NCBI GenBank assembly: GCA_030425945.1
Contig: JAUHZL010000087.1
Location: 1-9,051 of the forward strand
DNA length: 9,051 bases
From: Alphaproteobacteria bacterium
Lineage (GTDB): Bacteria; Pseudomonadota; Alphaproteobacteria; Rhodobacterales; Rhodobacteraceae
Reading direction: 5' to 3'
The notes below the pieces were generated by a model that searched no databases, had not been told where the DNA came from, and saw only the letters and a program-made list of their open reading frames with translations. Each line of letters starts with the position of its first letter. Positions within the stretch are counted from its first letter, which is position 1. The position numbers and the translations under genes are program-made. Below, one piece after another: positions 5,874-9,051 of the stretch.

Positions 5874-6775
5874 GAGGCGTCCTCCACGATCCAGCGGCAG
5901 AGCGCCCCGAACGACAGCCCCGCCACCTGCGCCTGCTCCGGGCTGAGCGAGGTCGGCGTCATCCCCGGCTGGGTGTTGGTCTCGAGCAGGACCAGCCCGT
6001 CGAGGCCCCGGCTCTCGTCCCAGCGGAAATCGGTCCGGCTGATGCCCCGGCAGCCCAGCACCCGGTGCGCCGCGCGGGCATAGTCCATGCAGGCGTCGAA
6101 GACCGGGCGCGGGATCTCGGCGGGCACCACGTGGCGCGAGCCGCCGGGCTTGTACTTCGCGTCGTAGTCGTACCAGCCGTCGGTCAGGATGTCGGTCACC
6201 GTCAGCGGCTGGTCGCCCTTCACGGTCACCGTCAGCTCGCGGCCCGGCACGTAGGTCTCTACCATCAGCCGCTCGGGCAGCGCCGGGTCCAGCTTCGGCG
6301 GGCCGTTGGCCGCGTCATGGACGAGGTAGATGCCGACCGACGAGCCTTCGTTGTTCGGCTTGACGACATAGGGCGGCGCCATCACGTGCGCGGCCTCGAT
6401 CTCGGCGCGACGGAACAGGCCGCTCGCCACCACCGGCAGTCCGGCGGCCGCGTAGACGTCCTTCGACCGCGCCTTGTCCATCGCCAGCGCCGAGGCCAGC
6501 ACGCCCGAATGGGTATAGGGCAGGCCCATCCATTCCAGCAGGCCCTGCACGCAGCCGTCCTCGCCCCAGCGCCCGTGCAGGGCATTGAAGACGACGTCGG
6601 GTTTCACCCGTTCCAGATCGGCCACGAGGTCCAGCCCCGCGTCGATCTCGACGACCTCGATGCCTTCGCTCCGCAGCGCCCGCGCGCATTCGGCCCCGGA
6701 AACGAGGGACACCGCGCGTTCCGCCGACGGGCCGCCCATCAGCATCGCAACCTTGGGGTATGTCCTGCTCGACAC
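5861..6775 (-). CDS. ddl: D-alanine--D-alanine ligase
   Basis: Ddl joins two D-alanines using ATP, making the dipeptide that MurF adds to the peptidoglycan precursor. It is a cytoplasmic ATP-grasp enzyme. In the 304-residue product the family motifs are GGPSAERAVSL (14-24, substrate Glu19), HGRWGEDG (67-74), YTHSGVLASALAMDK (87-101), VKPNNEGSSVGI (138-149), the YDYDAKY segment (202-208), and the metal ligands D249 in RTDF, E265 and N267 in LLETNTQPGMT. I chose GTG at 6773-6775 because it gives the usual family length and has AGAGGCGGG just upstream. In-frame GTG 6823 and ATG 6820 would add a 15-16-residue Arg-rich extension and lack a clear ribosome site. It follows murB by 76 bases, and its last 13 bases overlap ftsQ. 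It resembles the DdlB type by its dcw position. Confidence 0.96.
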   Translation of the reverse strand: MSSRTYPKVAMLMGGPSAERAVSLVSGAECARALRSEGIEVVEIDAGLDLVADLERVKPDVVFNALHGRWGEDGCVQGLLEWMGLPYTHSGVLASALAMDKARSKDVYAAAGLPVVASGLFRRAEIEAAHVMAPPYVVKPNNEGSSVGIYLVHDAANGPPKLDPALPERLMVETYVPGRELTVTVKGDQPLTVTDILTDGWYDYDAKYKPGGSRHVVPAEIPRPVFDACMDYARAAHRVLGCRGISRTDFRWDESRGLDGLVLLETNTQPGMTPTSLSPEQAQVAGLSFGALCRWIVEDASCNR

Positions 6776-6851
6776 CGCCCGCCTCTGTCTGTGCCGGCCC
6801 GTTTGTCTGGGCCTTGTCATCACTGCCGGGCTGGTGGGCCCGGACCGCCTG

Positions 6852-7769
6852 TTATCTCGGGGCCGGTTCGCCGACCCTCATGACTTCCCAGTCTAGCGAC
6901 AGACCGGAGGTTTGGAAAACCCTTTTCCGCACGGATTCGCCCAGCGCCTCCAGATCGGCCGCCGTCGCCCCGCCGGTGTTGACGAGAAAGTTCGCGTGCT
7001 TCTCGCTCATCTGCGCCCCGCCGCGCCGCGCGCCCTTCATGCCCGCCTCGGTGATCAGCTTCCACGCCTTCAGATCGTGGGTATCGTCGGCCCGCCCGGT
7101 CGAGGAAAACCCGGCCGGGTTGCGGAAGGTCGACCCGGCGGTGCGGTCCTTGACCGGCTGGGTGGCGTCGCGCTTGGCGAGTTGCTCGTCCATCCGGGCC
7201 GCCAGCGACTCGGCATCGCCCGCTTCGGTCTCGAACACCGCCTCGACCAGCACCGATCCGGGCGGCAGAGCACTCGACCGGTAGGCGAGGCCCAACTCCG
7301 ATGCCGGCACCACCTCGACGGCCCCGCTGCGGTGCACCAGCGTCACCTCGACGAGATGGTCCGCCACGTAGGACCCGTAGCAGCCCGCGTTCATCGCCAC
7401 CGCCCCGCCGATGCTGCCGGGAATGGTGCGCAGGAAGGTCAGGTCGCGCCCCGCCTCCGCCGCCCGCCGCGCGACATGGGCGTCGAGCGCCGCCGCCCCG
7501 GCCCGCACCCGGCTGCCCTCGACCGCGATCCCGTTGAAGCCGCGCCCGAGCCGGATCACCGCCGCGCGCAGGCCGCCGTCGCGCACGATCAGGTTCGAGC
7601 CGACCCCCATCGGGAACACCGCCCGCGCCGGATCGAGCCCGGCGAGGAAGGCCCGCAGGTCCTCGCGGTCGGCGGGCTGGTAGAACAGCGCGGCAGGTCC
7701 GCCGACCCGGAGCCAGGTCAGGTCGACCAGCGGGCGGTTCTCGGTCAGGGTCCCGCGCAGGTCGCTCAT
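6852..7769 (-). CDS. murB: UDP-N-acetylenolpyruvoylglucosamine reductase MurB
   Basis: MurB is the cytoplasmic FAD enzyme that reduces UDP-GlcNAc-enolpyruvate with NADPH to UDP-MurNAc, the substrate of MurC. In the 305-residue protein the FAD-binding part shows TWLRVGGPA (18-26), PMGVGSNLIVRDGG (53-66) and RTIPGSIGGAVAMNAGCYG (114-132). Likely catalytic residues are R164 (after Y163), S213 in AGSTFRNP and E295 in DWEV. Its length and the pattern around AGSTFRNP fit the shorter, type II MurB class. The ATG at 7767-7769 overlaps the upstream gene's stop as ATGA, with a G-rich ribosome site. The open frame runs on upstream through the neighbouring gene, but that is a high-G+C artefact. The stop is TAA, whereas most neighbours use TGA. 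Confidence 0.97.
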   Translation of the reverse strand: MSDLRGTLTENRPLVDLTWLRVGGPAALFYQPADREDLRAFLAGLDPARAVFPMGVGSNLIVRDGGLRAAVIRLGRGFNGIAVEGSRVRAGAAALDAHVARRAAEAGRDLTFLRTIPGSIGGAVAMNAGCYGSYVADHLVEVTLVHRSGAVEVVPASELGLAYRSSALPPGSVLVEAVFETEAGDAESLAARMDEQLAKRDATQPVKDRTAGSTFRNPAGFSSTGRADDTHDLKAWKLITEAGMKGARRGGAQMSEKHANFLVNTGGATAADLEALGESVRKRVFQTSGLSLDWEVMRVGEPAPR

Positions 7770-8029
7770 GCCCGCCGCCCCCGCCGCACGAGATGCCCCG
7801 CGCCATAGCCCAGCAGCGGCACCCCGAGCAGCACCGCCCAGAGCGCGATCAGCACCGGCGCACCGAGGGCCGCCAGCGTGTCGGAGGTGTCCTGCATCTG
7901 CGCGCGGGCATCCCGCAGCACCAGCACGGCAAGGCCCAGCCACAGCCCCGCCGCCACGAGCCGCAGCCGCGCGGCCCCGAGGACGGCGAAGACCACCGCG
8001 AGACCCGCCAGGACCGCCCACAGGATCAT
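7766..8029 (-). CDS. Small membrane protein of unknown function
   Basis: I do not recognise this 87-residue protein. It is very hydrophobic, with probable membrane helices at about 2-20, 22-39 and 55-76. They are separated by a short polar loop (40-53, RDARAQMQDTSDTL), and the protein ends in an Arg-rich tail (VRRGRRA) that should stay in the cytoplasm. The ATG at 8027-8029 overlaps the stop of the upstream gene as ATGA. It has GGAGGG six bases upstream, a better ribosome site than most neighbours, and its own stop overlaps the murB ATG by 4 bases. This tight double coupling argues strongly that it is a real, translated gene. No cell-wall enzyme motif is visible, and any role in wall synthesis or division is inferred from position only. 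Confidence 0.82.
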   Translation of the reverse strand: MILWAVLAGLAVVFAVLGAARLRLVAAGLWLGLAVLVLRDARAQMQDTSDTLAALGAPVLIALWAVLLGVPLLGYGAGHLVRRGRRA

Positions 8030-8289
8030 GCCCGGCCCTCCGGCTTCTTCTTGGCAAAAATACTCACGGCGCGCCGGATCAGGAAGCGCAGCGGCCAGCG
8101 CAGCACCGAGGCCATCGCCAGCGCCACCACCAGCACCACCCACCACGGATAGGCGAGCCCGACCCACACCAGCAGCGGCAGCCCGGTCGCGATCAGCACG
8201 ATGGCCCCCGGCCAGTGGGCCCGGCGCGGCGCGAAGCCGATCCCGGCGGCGACCAGCGCCCAGACGCAGGCGGCGGTCAGCGCGCCCAT
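8026..8289 (-). CDS. DUF2484-like small membrane protein
   Basis: This 87-residue protein resembles the uncharacterised DUF2484 family of Rhodobacterales, recalled from its pattern: a hydrophobic N-terminus, P-RR then PG near residues 21-28, a WW pair at 49-50, and RWPL near 64-67. Probable membrane helices lie at about 3-20, 27-45 and 47-63. The C-terminal 20 residues are basic (FLIRRAVSIFAKKKPEGRA) and likely cytoplasmic. The ATG at 8287-8289 begins one base after the murC stop, with GGGGG five bases upstream at the end of murC. Its stop overlaps the next gene by 4 bases. No biochemical role is known to me; its fixed place between murC and murB suggests a link to wall synthesis but does not prove it. 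The family name needs a profile search. Confidence 0.8.
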   Translation of the reverse strand: MGALTAACVWALVAAGIGFAPRRAHWPGAIVLIATGLPLLVWVGLAYPWWVVLVVALAMASVLRWPLRFLIRRAVSIFAKKKPEGRA

Positions 8290-8290
8290 C

Positions 8291-9051
8291 TCAGCCCCCG
8301 AGCCGCGCGGGCAGCGCGTTGGCCCAGGCGCTGATCGTGCCCGCGCCGAGGCAGACGACGATGTCGCCGGGTTTCGTCTCGGCCCGCACCAGCGCCTCCA
8401 GCGCGTCCTCGCTCTCGACCGCCAGCGCATGCCGGTGACCGTGGGCGATCAGGCCGCGCACGAGGTCGTCGCGCGACGCACCCGGGATCGGTGCCTCGCC
8501 CGCGGCATAGACCTCGGCGATCCCAGCCACGTCGGCCTCGTTGAAGCAGGCGCAGAAGTCGTCGAAGAGCGACGACAGCCGGGTGTAGCGGTGCGGCTGG
8601 TGGACCGCGATCACCCGCGCGCCGGGGGTGTCCGCCACCGCCTGCCGGGCGGCCTTCAGCACGGCGGCGATCTCGACCGGATGATGGCCGTAGTCGTCGA
8701 TGACGGTGACCCCGTTCACCTCGCCGACCTTGGTGAAGCGCCGGTTCACGCCCTTGAACCCCGCCAGCGCGGCGCGGATCGCCTCACCGCTCATCCCGAG
8801 GTGACGCGCCACCGCAACCGCGGCCAGCGCGTTCGAGACATTGTGGTTGCCCGGCATCGGCAGCGTGCAGTCGGCGATGACGGTCCCTTCTTGGTTGAGC
8901 GCGATGTCGAAGCGCGCCACGCCCCCCGCGTAGCGCAGGTTGACCGCGCGCACGTCGGCCTGCGCGTTGAAGCCGAAGGTGACCACCCGGCGGTCGGTCA
9001 GGCGGCCGACCAGCGCCTGCACCTCGGGGTGATCGGTGCAGCAGACCGCGA
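8291..9051 (-). CDS. murC: UDP-N-acetylmuramate--L-alanine ligase MurC, 3' part
   Basis: MurC is the cytoplasmic ATP-dependent ligase that adds L-alanine to UDP-MurNAc, starting the peptide stem. Only the last 252 residues are in the window, and the start lies beyond the right edge. Visible in order (fragment numbering) are the end of the central Mur ligase domain with GNHNVSN (67-73), and then the C-terminal domain. The latter has NRRFTKVGEVNG (102-113), the family hallmark DDYGHHP (118-124), HQPHRYTR (150-157) and LGAGTIS (234-240). The GHHP motif and the HQPHRYTR segment are characteristic of MurC rather than MurD, E or F. An internal GTG at 9020-9022 is not the start, because the frame stays open with MurC-like sequence (CCTDHPEV) to the edge. 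One base separates its stop from the DUF2484-like gene. Confidence 0.97.
   Translation of the reverse strand, partial: AVCCTDHPEVQALVGRLTDRRVVTFGFNAQADVRAVNLRYAGGVARFDIALNQEGTVIADCTLPMPGNHNVSNALAAVAVARHLGMSGEAIRAALAGFKGVNRRFTKVGEVNGVTVIDDYGHHPVEIAAVLKAARQAVADTPGARVIAVHQPHRYTRLSSLFDDFCACFNEADVAGIAEVYAAGEAPIPGASRDDLVRGLIAHGHRHALAVESEDALEALVRAETKPGDIVVCLGAGTISAWANALPARLGG

Noticed and set aside
9020..9022. GTG as the murC start
   Set aside because: The frame continues upstream to the window edge with MurC-like sequence, and a start here would leave out the UDP-binding and ATP-binding domains.

Overview
The window is a high-G+C stretch of alphaproteobacterial chromosome, most likely from the Rhodobacterales (Rhodobacteraceae). 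It carries the 3' half of the division and cell wall (dcw) cluster followed by lipid A and outer-membrane assembly genes. The assignment rests on three things: a DUF2484-type small membrane protein between murC and murB, an FtsZ with a very long Pro/Ala-rich linker ending in IPAFLRRQAN, and the order ftsZ-lpxC-bamD. All ten genes lie on the minus strand, so transcription runs from high to low coordinates. No mobile element, tRNA, rRNA or CRISPR array was seen.

Layout in transcription order: murC (3' part, cut by the right edge), a DUF2484-like 87-codon membrane protein, a second 87-codon membrane protein of unknown function, murB, ddl, ftsQ, ftsA, a 249-base spacer, ftsZ, a 293-base spacer with a strong terminator, lpxC, a 117-base spacer, and bamD (5' part, cut by the left edge). 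From murC to ftsA the genes are almost fused: a 1-base gap, two 4-base ATGA overlaps, a 76-base gap before ddl, then 13-base and 4-base overlaps. This indicates one translationally coupled operon.

MurC, MurB and Ddl supply successive cytoplasmic steps of peptidoglycan precursor synthesis. FtsQ, FtsA and FtsZ are divisome proteins: FtsZ makes the ring, FtsA ties it to the membrane, and FtsQ is the periplasmic scaffold. LpxC is the committed step of lipid A synthesis, and BamD is part of the beta-barrel assembly machine. The block therefore joins septation, wall and outer-membrane growth.

This is mostly a core, well-understood region, and I found no wholly new system. The points most worth a second look are the two uncharacterised small membrane proteins between murC and murB, the structured ftsA-ftsZ spacer (two inverted repeats, two DnaA-box-like 9-mers, GANTC sites and a possible promoter), a strong hairpin in the lpxC leader, and two probable helical islands in the FtsZ linker. 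No gene-free stretch exceeds 300 bases; the three larger spacers are described individually.
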